A DNA stretch of 20,593 nucleotides from Poronia punctata. Lineage: Eukaryota > Ascomycota > Sordariomycetes > Xylariales > Xylariaceae. The stretch covers positions 1-20,593 of the forward strand of contig MU401866.1 in assembly GCA_022579005.1 (NCBI GenBank), in the 5' to 3' direction. A program made the position numbers and the translations under genes. The notes beneath the pieces are model-generated. The model searched no databases, was not told the origin of the DNA, and saw only the letters and a program-made list of their open reading frames with translations. Positions within the stretch are counted from its first letter, which is position 1. Each line of letters starts with the position of its first letter. This document shows, one piece after another, positions 10,448 to 20,593 of the stretch.

Positions 10448-10870
10448 AAGATAGAAATAGTGTTATTTTCCAAATGTATATAGCTCACCGTATTCGGGTT
10501 GTAATTCGTCTTCGTTCCCGGAACTACGACCTATAACATATATCTACTACTCTTCTTCTGTCGTCCTAGAAGTGTAGCATACGTGAGATACTTTCTCGGA
10601 TGTGCTGCACGTGTATCATGGAGAACAGAGAAGTGTAGGGGCAAGCCACAACGCGTTAACCATTATTGACAGCTGTAACTGACGCACAAGTATTTTCTCT
10701 CTTTCTTTTTACCTGGATACCTACACGAATGGAATATATATCTATCGGCTGAACATATATGGGTTGGGAGGCTGCATAACTGATTAGCCCGCGAAATCTC
10801 CCTTTTGCGAACCTCGCGACCCCTGACAAGACCAGCGCCTTGTTCCAACGCCCATTGCCTCGTCATTGTA
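10448..10870. other. Convergent 3' intergenic region
   Basis: The FAD dehydrogenase gene (plus) and TYR1 (minus) end facing each other, so these 423 nt should contain both 3' untranslated regions and polyadenylation signals. Nothing else is recognised. Confidence 0.55.
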
Positions 10871-12788
10871 TCACGCCTTGGTACTCTCCAGCACGGCTTT
10901 GACCATCGCGTTTCCAACTTCGATCGCACCAGGGAATCGGGGCTCGAAGAAGCGCTGCGTCTTGACGAACCGATCTTTCCAAGTCTCGAAATGGCCGAGG
11001 CTGACGCACTCGGCCCAACCGCGAGCCGCAAAGGTAAACTCGAGATCGTCACTTCGAAACGCCTTGTCCTCAGCCGCCACGCGCACCGCATCCTCGAGAC
11101 GAGCTGGGTTGCGGAACAAACTCTCCGTGACACCGAGCCAGAGCCGGAACAGCGGGGTGCTGCAAATCATATGATCGTACGGCACGATGCCCAACGCGCT
11201 CCAACAGTCGACCATAGCGAGCAGACTGAGATGGCTGTTGGGCAGTGGTGCCGAGTCGGCAGCGGCAGCGGCGGCGGGCTGACCTAAGCTGAACTTATCG
11301 AGAACGTCGTCGCGCAGCAATGGCTTGCCACCCCATTTGGGGTTGTCGTCGGACCCGAAAACCTTCTCCTTGGCGCGGAAGACACGCTCGCGGAGCTCAG
11401 CATGGTGACCGCCCAACATCAACTTGTATAGCTCCGTGACCGATTCGGCATATTGGTTGATCTGCTTCTTGGCTTCCGGGTTCAGGATGGCAAGACCGGC
11501 GTATACGTGCCACTTCTGGCTGTAGATACGCATCATCAGGTTGATCTTGACGTTCTCGATCCCGCCCACATAGCGAGCGCTTTCCCACGGGAATTGGCTA
11601 GACGAGTGCCAGGCTTTGCCCATGCTGAGGAAAGCGGCGTGGGTAACGGCTTGAGTGTCGGCCGTGATTCGGTCGTGGTCGTGTGCCGTGAGGTATACAT
11701 GCTTGGACCGAAGGCAGCGAAGGACCGTCTCGACTTTCGCAAGAGACGCGTCAGAAGCGCGATGCTTGATTAAGACCTAGGAGCACCGCCGCTTATTAAC
11801 GTGACCACCACTTTTAAACGGTTCTGCCGGGCATATTTACCAGAGGCTGATCTTTGCTATCCACTCTGGGACCATGCAAAGAATGACAGGACACGATATC
11901 GACATCCGGGGGCAGATATTGTTCGAATGCTTTGATTTCAGGGTCTTTACACGATGTCTGGCCTCCAACGATAGCGTTTTGCTTGGTGGCTAATCTCGCA
12001 TCTTAGTACATATTTGAAATCGCCTGATAGTTCAAGACACATAACTGGAAAGCGCATACAGGGACCATATTCTCGGACCACATGGCCTATACCAATGGCT
12101 TCTACACTGTAGATGATATAGTCACTAGCTCGAGACACTAAATGGCCATTTCGGAGAATTTGTACATTGGTCTAAACAATTCTCAGCATTGACCTTTGAG
12201 AATGAGCTATATGAAGTATTATTCACCCTGCCAGAGAACTCCTCACTGAGTTGCTCGTACTGATCCTCCTTATCACAGGCCATAACCCTGCCCAACCTCT
12301 GTTAGTATATCACGGTCTTTTTTTAATACAATTATTGGTAGTTCGTTTTGATATGGTAAATCTGCAGACAATTAGTACAAGGATTGACACATCGTTGTTC
12401 AAAAGGCTGAATAAAGTATGGGGTTGTGCTTCAGACGAAAATTGTTAAGGTAGCTGAGAGTTGACATCATGGAAAGCCAACGGCTACACTGGGGCCGGAA
12501 CGGCTGATCCAGGGAACCGAGGGCAATGCTCGAGCCAAATGCGCTCAAGTCATCATTGCAATAAAGGGTACAAAAAGGAATATTTGGAGCGGTGGGTGGG
12601 AGAGCTTACCAATGAAGATGTTGAGGCTCAGCTATCGCTAGGATAGCATTGTTCAGAATGCTTGCTTACTTCCAACCAGCGTCGCTGAGCCTCCGGGCAT
12701 ACATCTTGCCCATGTCGCCCATGCCAATTATGCCGACAATGAAATTCTCCATTTCAGGCGGAATGGTCGGGGTCGTGTTCGAAGCCAT
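10871..12788 (-). CDS. TYR1: Prephenate dehydrogenase (NADP+), tyrosine biosynthesis
   Basis: Exons on the minus strand are 12788-12670, 12287-12227, 12171-12060, 11989-11841 and 11776-10871, giving 448 residues. Introns are 382, 55, 70 and 64 nt, all GT-AG. The enzyme oxidatively decarboxylates prephenate to 4-hydroxyphenylpyruvate, the precursor of tyrosine, in the cytosol. The N-terminus has the nucleotide-binding loop G22-M-G24-D-M-G27 and, joined across intron 1, WKVMACDKED with the acidic D45. NGHLVSRASDYIIYSVEA and IVGGQTSCKDPEI follow. SCHSLHGP places histidines 133 and 136 in the active-site region. DHDRITADTQAVTHAAF and the helical dimer domain with RYVGGIENVKIN and YDHMICSTPLFRL complete the fungal Tyr1 pattern. 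The start is the first in-frame ATG and has A at -3. Intron 1 is far longer than the others but ends with a good TACTAAC branch site (12307-12301). The gene is divergent from the RCC1 gene. Confidence 0.96.
12288..12669 (-). other. Long first intron of TYR1 (382 nt)
   Basis: The donor GTAAGC follows the second base of the K40 codon. The acceptor GGGCAG precedes GGTTATG, restoring WKVMACD, which is continuous in the family. A consensus TACTAAC lies 13 nt before the acceptor. A further good donor-like GTAAGC occurs at 12609-12604. Reading through the donor meets TAA at once, so a retained intron would stop the protein at about 40 residues. No coding motif is seen inside. Confidence 0.85.
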
Positions 12789-13531
12789 CGTCACAAACCT
12801 GCGTCCAAGTCTACCAGACGGATGACGAAACAGAAAACAAAGATTTGACAGAACGCAATCGCAGGTTGTAAAATTGAACACAGCAAGCGCGTTACATAGT
12901 TAAACCAAGTTCCCGCCCGATGGGTCGTTGCTTGGAAGCGACACACACAAGTGAGGGAAGGAAGTGAAGCAAGAGAACCCAGGTTGGTTGTGTGCTGTAG
13001 AAGAGAAAGATTGAAGTGTCGGACAGCAGCAGACAAATTTTATAAGCGTGAAAAGTTTCGGTGGGGCTAGAACTTGAGGCACCCTAGCTCGGACCGGGAA
13101 AATGCAGCGCCCAGACCCCTAGAGTCCCACCACAATGGCCAATAAGCTTGGATGCGCATTCCCATCTTTAGCCCCACTTCCTCACTACGAGTACGAGCGT
13201 AATGCAAAATGGAGTACTTTACCTAATACCTAAGGTACAAGGAAGTCGAGATTGTGCACTTCTAGATACTTGTTTTGTAGTTGATCTCGTGGGCTGCGAT
13301 CCTGGTAAGCTATGTATCTGTAAGCACCTAGTTGTACTCACATAGGTACCATAGATGAATGTGCCTGGCCTGGAACCCGAACAAACACACATTTGCTACC
13401 TACGAGTCCATCTCGTTACGTGTTGGTTAAATTATTGCTGTCCGTTTCGAAGCGTCACCTAAGAATCATTAGTGCTGTTTCGACAGACCGTATCCTTTCC
13501 TAGGCCTCCTCGAATTGGGGTTTTGGTGGTC
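12789..13531. promoter_or_regulatory. Divergent promoter region of TYR1 and the RCC1-repeat gene
   Basis: The two start codons are 743 bp apart and point away from each other. On the TYR1 side the minus strand has a TATA-like TTATAAA at 13045-13039, followed downstream by a pyrimidine-rich leader, usual for well-expressed fungal genes. A CCAAT box lies at 13139-13143 (plus) and one TACGAGTA at 13186-13193. No Gcn4/CPC1-type TGACTCA was seen. Short open frames here are not convincing. Confidence 0.5.
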
Positions 13532-14647
13532 ATGGAAGGTCTTTTTGCTCTGGGATCGAACGGCTCAGGCCAGTTAGGTCTAGGGCATAAAGAAGACGTT
13601 TCAGTCCCAAAGCAAGTTATATTCAGCCAGCCCCTACGGACAGAGGATGTGACCACACACGTAGCAGCCGGCGGCAATCATACAGTTCTTATCACAGCGC
13701 TGGGAAAGGCATACTGGAGTGGTGATTACGCATTACCGGCCAAAGATAAGGAAGACACCAAACTGGTATTCACGGAGCTACCCCTCCCGAAGCCTTCGGA
13801 TACAGCTCCGGTCATGTACGCCGCTTGTACATGGGATTCCACGGTTTTTGCCGTTGGCGATAGTGATGGACGGGCTACGGAGATATATGTTTGTGGTACT
13901 GTCGAAAACGAGGAGCCCAGATTCACAGCAAGCGAGGAGGGACAGAGTGGACCTCTGCTCATATCAGACTTCCCACCCGCCGGAACAGCCATAACAGGCA
14001 TCGCAGCCGGATTCAGACACATCGTAGTTGTTCTTGACAATGGCGACGTGTATGGTTGGGGAAATGGACGGAAAGGACAGCTCGGCCAGCTAGAAAACGA
14101 GAGCGATGGCAAGGATACTGTCCGCCATCCCAGGAAGATTGAGGGTATTCCGTTCAAGGTATCGAAGGCAGTTTGTTCTCAATACGCAACCTGCGTCATA
14201 GCGGAACCCGGTGACGGAAGGATCATGGTTTTGGGCGCCGACAAATGGGAACTGAAAAGCCAGGCGCCTCGTGAAGTCCCCAGCTGGAAAACCATAACAG
14301 CCAGTTGGGGAGGCATATACATTCTCAAACGAGATGGCGAAATCGTTTCCTGGGGCCGAAACGATCACGGCCAGCTACCGCCCCCTGGGCTTCCGGAGCT
14401 TTCACAGATTACCGCTGGAAGTGAGCACGTCGTCGCTTTGACTCAAGCTGGTGAAGTGCTGGCATGGGGTTGGGGTGAGCATGGTAATTGCGGACCTCAC
14501 ACGGATGGAAAGTTTGGCGACGTCAAAGGGCGTTGGAACGTTCTCGCTTCATTGAAGAATCTACCTGAAGGGTCGAGTATAACAGCTATAGGGGCTGGTT
14601 GCGCAACAAGCTGGATTAATATCGCGGTAGATGGTATCTTCTTATGA
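13532..14647 (+). CDS. ATS1: RCC1-repeat protein, probable Ats1 homologue
   Basis: This is a single exon of 371 residues. The frame is open further upstream, but the first ATG is at 13532 and the protein then begins MEGLFALGSNGSGQLGLG, the expected start of a first RCC1 blade. Repeats are seen at about 4-26, VAAGGNHTVLIT (44-55), IAAGFRHIVVVLDNGDVYGWGNGRKGQLG (157-185), ILKRDGEIVSWGRNDHGQLP (264-283) and ITAGSEHVVALTQAGEVLAWGWGEHG (293-318), which fits a seven-bladed propeller. The opening and the modest length resemble yeast Ats1 (alpha-tubulin suppressor), which works with Kti11/Dph3 in diphthamide and Elongator-linked tRNA modification. RCC1 itself, the Ran exchange factor, is a less likely reading because of length and diverged blades. 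RCC1 fold is near certain; the Ats1 assignment is moderate. It runs into rad9 with 115 bp between stop codons. Confidence 0.8.
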   Translation: MEGLFALGSNGSGQLGLGHKEDVSVPKQVIFSQPLRTEDVTTHVAAGGNHTVLITALGKAYWSGDYALPAKDKEDTKLVFTELPLPKPSDTAPVMYAACTWDSTVFAVGDSDGRATEIYVCGTVENEEPRFTASEEGQSGPLLISDFPPAGTAITGIAAGFRHIVVVLDNGDVYGWGNGRKGQLGQLENESDGKDTVRHPRKIEGIPFKVSKAVCSQYATCVIAEPGDGRIMVLGADKWELKSQAPREVPSWKTITASWGGIYILKRDGEIVSWGRNDHGQLPPPGLPELSQITAGSEHVVALTQAGEVLAWGWGEHGNCGPHTDGKFGDVKGRWNVLASLKNLPEGSSITAIGAGCATSWINIAVDGIFL

Positions 14648-14762
14648 CCGCATTCTCACATTATTCTTCTGGTCCGAACGTTTCCCAAAAGATATCTCGA
14701 ACAGCCACGTTATAGCTACGAACAATCTCCCAACAAAACATACATGTGCTCCTCATCGCACC
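14648..14762. other. Short convergent gap between the RCC1-repeat gene and rad9
   Basis: Only 115 bp separate the two stop codons of these convergent genes. Both 3' untranslated regions and cleavage sites must lie here or overlap the opposite gene, so overlapping antisense transcript ends are likely. Confidence 0.6.
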
Positions 14763-16394
14763 TTAGTCCCCGAATACGCCGAATCCGCGGACCTGGGAAA
14801 GCCGCTGCGTCGGGTCTATCTGGGTCAGGCTTGGACTAGGTCCCGTTTCTGCACCCGGTTCTGCGTCATGCTGATTCACCATCATGGTGCGCATGTTCAT
14901 CGTAGTTGAATTCTGGACTCGGATCAGTATAACACAGGGACCCAGCCATGGTGAGACCTAGAAATAAAACTTACAGGGTTATCACTAGCATCCCAACCCA
15001 AACGCACATTCTCCTCCTCGTCACCATCTTCGCCCACATGGACGGGCTCCCATTGCTCGTCGTTGTCCTGTGGTACGAAGAGTGACTCTGATTCGAACGT
15101 AGCTGGCGGCGGTCGTTGGGGCGGACGCTCTACAGGCGGCCTCAGCGAGGGGATAGGGTATAGACGAGACTGCGGTTGTTTCATGGCGCCGGCTCGAGGG
15201 GCTGGCGTACGAGAGTTTCCTCTGCTGGCTGCTTCGAGTTGTGGAGCGACAGGCCCTCTCTTATTAGCTCGTGTCTTCTTCACTTTGGGGCCGATTACGC
15301 CTCGTTCCCCCACTGTCATCAGAAGATACTCGCATCGTATACCATCGGCGTTATACGTCAGTTGCATTGGCTTGGCTGGCGTCGAATAATTGGCGGAAAT
15401 GCCGGTCCCTAAGAGCGCGGCATGTTGAATAACAGCGCGATAGTCCTTGACACTGATGACGATGTGAAGGTTGTCTTCAACCTGAAAACTGTCGAATTCT
15501 TCTCGCTCTATAGCGATAGATGTTTGTAGCGGTTTTTTCAGTACCTCTGCGATCACGTTAGAGGGGTTCCAGCCATGCTAAGGGTAAACTCACCCTCCCC
15601 GTTGGCAGCTTTCTCGGTGAAGCACGTGAAGTTGACAATGTCTCCATCGGAATGGAAGTCTAGATAGTCGATACCGGGCCCAAAATGATCCATGAGTTGG
15701 CGCAACGTCCTCGATGAAATGGACCAGTTATTTGTGGCTTGCGTTTTATCAAATTTGGCGTGGACTGGAGGGCTGGCCTCGAATGGCAATCGGTATTTTG
15801 TAGTTATGCCTCTTGTTCTGAGCGAGTATCCAAATATCAGACTTGGAAGTTGAGCTTACCATTCCGGAAGACAATCCTAGCAACAAATCTACTCTTCTTT
15901 CCAGGCTCATCGATCACAACAACGTCACACCGTTCGATAGTAGTGTCTTTTTCTCTGTCGTGATGTGAATCTCCAGTCCGGTTCCGGAAGAGGGACATCA
16001 ACGCCTACAGAAAGATGAGACGAAGAGTAAAGAAATGACCTAGAGCCATCGCCCCTGACCTACCCTGTTGTACAGTTTGCAGAAGAACTTATCGCTGTTA
16101 TGTCCAGCGTAGTGGTACTTGGAAAAGAAACGATTTGTGGCAAAAGTGATAGAGGCGTATGCCGATTTAGATATGTTGATGGCGGTAAAGACAAGCTTGA
16201 GGCCAGGAAAATAAAAGAGTATCTCAGCATGTGCCCTGATTTCATCGTTGGGATATTCCCTCTCGTCGGTGTCAACATACCCTGTCTTTTTTAGCTTCTA
16301 GGGACACCTCGTCACTAAATTTGTTCAAGCATGCAAGTGCTTCCCGAAGGATGCTGACGGCATTTTCGCTCAGCGTGAATTTGAGGACGGCCAT
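14763..16394 (-). CDS. rad9: DNA damage checkpoint clamp subunit Rad9
   Basis: Exons on the minus strand are 16394-16281, 16195-16064, 16004-15860, 15809-15594, 15546-14975 and 14912-14763, giving 442 residues. Introns are 85, 59, 50, 47 and 62 nt. Rad9 forms the PCNA-like 9-1-1 ring with Rad1 and Hus1 that is loaded at damaged DNA and activates the ATR/Rad3 checkpoint. The start MAVLKFTLSENAV and VFTAINISKSAYASITF, HYAGHNSDKFFCKLYNRAL, NNWSISSRTLRQLMDHFGP, LHIVISVKDYRAVIQHA and NYSTPAKPMQLTYNADGIRC mark the two clamp halves (to about residue 285). The tail is proline-rich (ERPPQRPPPATFESESLFVP), then acidic with LGWDASD, and ends TQRLSQVRGFGVFGD after the last intron, as in other filamentous fungi. 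The tail in this family is phosphorylated and recruits TopBP1/Cut5. Introns 1 and 3 end in AAG and GAG instead of CAG or TAG. All joins keep frame. Confidence 0.95.
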
Positions 16395-16840
16395 AGTTTG
16401 CAGTTGCTTTATCTAAGCCAAGTAGAAGCGGTTTCGGCGACTTGGACTGAGGGTAAGAGGTAAATGGCCAAGGGTACAATAATTATATGTCTTTTGAAAT
16501 TGGCGTTCGGGATACAGCCGCCGCCTTGATGCAGATAATCTATTTGGACAAGAACGTCCTCGCCATCTGATAAGCCTCGGGGGTATACTAGTAGTCTAAG
16601 GGTTTGCGAGTGAAAGACGTGATAGTACCAGATAGTCCTTTATCTACCAAGCTGTGTGGTGTTCAACAGAGGTCGTAATACGGAGGTAGGTCTTGGCTGT
16701 CATGTACGAGTAGGTACCTAGAACATGTACTTGCCTGCATTTGAACATAGTACGGCGGACAAGAGGGGTCACTGTTTGTTTATCGTTTTTTTGTCCAAAT
16801 TTTGTATTAAGTACACCTAGGGGCTTTAATAGCCAAGCGG
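16395..16840. promoter_or_regulatory. rad9 upstream region up to the right AT block
   Basis: This stretch of about 445 bp holds the rad9 promoter on the minus strand. One TACGAGTA lies at 16705-16712, inside a group of CATGTAC and GGTACCTAG words (about 16701-16732) like those at the left edge of the island. No TATA box is evident close to the start. A tRNA A-box-like string lies at the very edge (16830-16840). Confidence 0.45.
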
Positions 16841-19800
16841 TTAAAAATATAATTGCATATATACAAGTTTATTTTTAATTGTACTTTTTTTTATTATAAT
16901 TAAGCTATATAAATATAAGCTATTTTTTAACACGTTATATTTATATAAAGTAAAGTTAAATGTTTATAAGTATACTTATAAGTAATTAAATTAATTTAAA
17001 CTTAAATAAAAAATATAAATACGTAGTAATTATTTACCTTTTTTTATAACTAAAAACAAACTTATATAACGTTTATTTATATAACTATAACTTAACTTTA
17101 TTTTTTAAGTTTTTTTATAATAGTAAAACTATTATTTATTATTTATATAATATATAAAATAACTTAAAATAAATTAACTTTTTAGCTTTTTATTTAAAAT
17201 AAAAAAAGCATATTTTTATATAACTAAAAACAACTTATATTAGCTAAAATTAACTTAAGTTAAACTTATAATAGCTAGTATTAGCTTAAACTTTTTTACT
17301 ATAGCTTATATTGTTAACTATTAAGCTTTGCTTTTAAAAAAGCTAAGCATACTATAGTGCTTATAATATAATATTTTATTTATACAATATAGCAAAAGCT
17401 TAACTAATATAGTACTAAGTAATAAAATTATTAATTTAATAGTAAATATGCTTAAATAAAAACTAAAACATTATTTATATATTATATAAAACTAAAGTAT
17501 ATTAAGCATATATACTATTATATTATAACTAATAGCAATGCTAATTATATAAAAATTTATAAGTTTATATAAGCAAGTACTAGTAAAGTTATAAACAAGC
17601 GTTATAAAAATAAGCAAAAAAAAAAAATATTAGTAATAGTATTAATATAACTATTTACATAGTAACTAAAAAAAAGTACTATATTAAAAGCGTATAAATA
17701 ACTAACTTATTATTGCTATAATAAGTTATAGTAATTAGCTATTAAATTATATTAATTACTTGTAAATTTAAAAATTAGCTTAACTTTATTTAATACTTTA
17801 AACAAAATTAGCTTATTAAATTATTATAAGCAAAGCAAACTAATTACTATATTATTTAATTAGCAATAACTAAAAATAGCGTACACGTTATAAAGCTTAA
17901 AATTAAAAAAAAGTTTTTAATTTTGTTTAAAAATATTAAAAGCAAAATTATAGCTAGCAGTAAAAAAGCTATAAGCAACATTTTTATAATTAATTTATAT
18001 TTTTTATACTTTTTTTTAAGCTTAATTAAAACTTTAACCCTTTAAAGCTGCTGTTAAAGTTTAAAAAAAAACCTATATAGCTAAAAATAAAAGCAAGCAA
18101 AAGCAAAGCAACTTTAATTAAAAAAAAATTAACGTTAATTAAAAAAAAATAAAAGTTAGCTAAATAAAATCTTGCTTAAATAAAGCAAAAATTAATTAAG
18201 TCTAAGCTTAATAAAAAAAGTAACTATAAACATTTTTTTATTTTAAAACAAGCGCTACTACTAAAAAGTAAAGTAAACAATAGCAGCACTAGTAAAGAAA
18301 AAAAAAAAAAAAAAGTAAAAGTTTGTTTTAATCTTTTAAGCTAGCATTATAAATATATAATATAGCAAAAAAAAAAAACAATAAAGTAAAGCTAAACTAA
18401 GCAAAGCAATAAAAAAAAACGTATACTTTAATTGCTTTGCTAAAGAAAGACGTAAAGCATATATATGCAAGAAAAAAGCATATTAAAAATAATAAAAAAC
18501 AAAAAAAAAATAGTACAAGTTAAAAAATAGTTACGTAAAATTATATAAAGTTTTATAAAGTAGTATAATTTAGTTTAAATAGTAAAGCAATAGTATTAGT
18601 TTAAATAAAAATAAATAAGTATTTAATTTAAAGGTTATTATTTATTTTATTATTTTTTTTAGCAACTTAAGCTTTTTTAAACTACTAGTTTGCTTAGCTA
18701 ACTTTAATAAAATATAATCTTATAAACTTTAAAATTTAAATAATAATAATAAAGCTAGTTTTTACTTTATATACTTATAATATATAAAGTTTTTTTTTAA
18801 ATAAGTATACTTTTTTAAATAAAAATACTTATATTTAAAAGCATTAATTATATTAAATTTATATTAGTATAATATAGTAAGTTGCTTATAAGTATTTATT
18901 ATATTTTATAGCAAGTAAGCATATAAATTAATTTTATTAGCTTTTATTAACTTGTTTAACTTTTTTACTTTATATTATTAAGTAATATTTAATAATTAAC
19001 ATATTAGTTATTAAGGTTAAGTATAGTAAATAAGTAATATAAAACGCTAAAAATAATATAAAGTTATTTAAGTTGTTTATATATTTAGTAGCTGTTTTAA
19101 AGCAAAATAAAGTTTGTAGTTTTATTTTAAAGTACTAGTATAAAAATATATAATATTATAATTTAGTTAATAAAATAAAACTAAAACAATAAGCTAACGT
19201 TTTTAATATAATAAAAATAGTTTTAAATATAATTAATATTAGCAAAGTAATATAAAGTTATATAAAATTATATATATATATATATACTAAAATAAAGTCT
19301 TGCTTTTTTATAGCTTATTTTACTAAGCTTTAATATGTTAATTTTTAGTACTTTTATTATATAAAAAGCAAAACTTTTATAGTAATAGCTATATAAAGTA
19401 AAGTTGCTTTAGTACTTGTTTTAGCTAAGTTAAATATAGCTTAAGTTTAGCTTTAAAAGTATTATTTTTTTATAATTAAAGTTATTAAGTAATGTATAAT
19501 ACTTTAGCTATATTAAAAAAAAAAAATAGGTTACTGCTATTATTATAGTTTTTTTTTTATAGTTAGCATAAATAATTTAAAAAATAAAGCTATATTTTTT
19601 AATAATATATAAGTACTAAGTAAACATTGCTTATGCTATTAAAGCTAAAAAGCTAATATAAAACTAAAAAATAAACTATAAAAATATGTTAATACTAGCA
19701 TATATTTTAAATTTATATTTAGTAAGCTTAAAATAGCTATTTATATACTATATATAGTTTAGTTTAAGTATAGTTTATTTAATATAGTAGCAATAGGCTT

Positions 19801-20593
19801 TATATAGCTTTGCTTTAATTAAATTAATATAAATTTTTAGTAAATTTAAAATATTAAATTATAAAAAATGTTTATTTAGCGTTATTAAACGTGCGTATAT
19901 AATAAACTGCGTTTAAGTTAAAAAGTAAAAGCTTTGCTATGCTTTTTTTTAGTAAAAAAAAGTTGTAGTTGCTTTAATTATATTTATATAAGCTTAATAA
20001 GCATGTAGCAAAATATTTGCAAGTTATATTAAATATAACGTATACTAATTAAAATAATAGTAAACCTTTTACAATTTAATATAAATATAAAGTTAATATT
20101 AAAATAGCTATATTAAAAGTATAACTTTTAAATATAAGTTTAAAGCTATAAGTTGTTAATTATATAAGTTTAATAAAAAAGTATATTTTAGCGCTTTAAT
20201 GCTAAATAAAACGCGTTTTATTTGCAAGTAACTAAAAATTAAATATTAAGTTTATTAAAAATTATTATAACTAATGTTTTAATTTTATATTATTTAATAA
20301 TCTAGTCTTTATAAAGGTTAAAGTTAAGTAGTTTGTATAGCATTTTATATAAAGCATATAAGTATAAATATAAAAGTAAAAAAAAAAAAAAAACAATAGC
20401 TAAAAATGCTATAAGTAATATAAATACAAGCTTAATTAATAAGGTAAAGTAAAAAAAAACAAGGAAAATAAAGCTTATATAAACTTGTATAAAGTTATAA
20501 AAAGTTATATAATATTAAATATAAGTATATTATATTATTATAATATTAAATAAATAAATAAACCTTATTTTTAAAATAAATACTAATTAAATA
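16841..20593. repeat. AT-rich, RIP-degraded repeat block (right)
   Basis: Composition is the same as in the left block: TpA-rich, no open frames of note, residual C and G mainly in AGCT, ACT and AGT. It continues to the window edge, so its full size is unknown. It is less uniform than the left block. Around 18000-18500 and 20280-20480 there are several GA, TC, GG and CC steps and long A-runs (for example near 18298-18314 and 20379-20393), suggesting pieces that were mutated less or later. No transposon family, terminal repeat or coding domain can be recognised. Confidence 0.85.

Noticed and set aside
10805..11287. 160-residue frame on the plus strand, antisense to TYR1.
   Set aside because: It is the shadow of the well-supported TYR1 last exon and has no family resemblance.
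12461..12646. 61-residue frame inside the TYR1 long intron, plus strand.
   Set aside because: It is short, has no motif and does not continue into neighbouring sequence; likely chance.
10871..12788. TYR1 at first looked like a broken pseudogene, with family motifs scattered in different frames.
   Set aside because: Four GT-AG introns with good branch sites restore one frame of 448 residues containing every expected motif, so it is an intact gene.
13472..13531. Upstream extension of the RCC1-repeat protein.
   Set aside because: The extension begins at GTG. The first ATG is 13532, and the first RCC1 blade begins directly after it.

Overview
The window looks like nuclear DNA of a filamentous ascomycete (Pezizomycotina). 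The genes have short GT-AG introns, 12 of 13 between 47 and 85 nt, several with CTAAC/TACTAAC branch sites. The proteins are of fungal type (FACT subunit Pob3 without an HMG box, fungal prephenate dehydrogenase, checkpoint clamp Rad9). The DNA has a two-compartment layout: a gene island of about 13.5 kb (roughly 3300-16840) lies between two extremely AT-rich blocks (1 to about 3300, and about 16840 to the window end) that carry no open frame of note and look like repeats destroyed by repeat-induced point mutation (RIP). I cannot name the species.

Layout of the island: (1) a small secreted SnoaL/NTF2-like protein, minus strand, 4531-3889, three exons, nearest the left AT block; (2) pob3, plus strand, 5758-7591, three exons; (3) a single-exon FAD-dependent dehydrogenase of bacterial type, plus strand, 8714-10447; (4) TYR1 prephenate dehydrogenase, minus strand, 12788-10871, five exons with an unusually long first intron; (5) an RCC1-repeat protein, probably Ats1-like, plus strand, 13532-14647, single exon, divergent from TYR1; (6) rad9, minus strand, 16394-14763, six exons, convergent with the RCC1 gene and nearest the right AT block.

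The genes do not form one pathway. Pob3 (chromatin), Rad9 (DNA damage checkpoint) and the RCC1-like protein are housekeeping; TYR1 makes tyrosine precursors; the FAD enzyme and the secreted protein look accessory. Every multi-exon model was assembled by hand from splice signals, frame continuity and family motifs. All coding lengths are multiples of three, so I see no broken gene in the island.

Points most worth following: the residual C/G context of the AT blocks, where C survives almost only after A or G, so that TC/CC and GA/GG are nearly absent; this is stricter than classical CpA-directed RIP. Second is an octamer, TACGAGTA, found five times, only between genes and always on the plus strand. 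I found no CRISPR array, rRNA, convincing tRNA or intact transposon, and no clearly undescribed multi-gene system.
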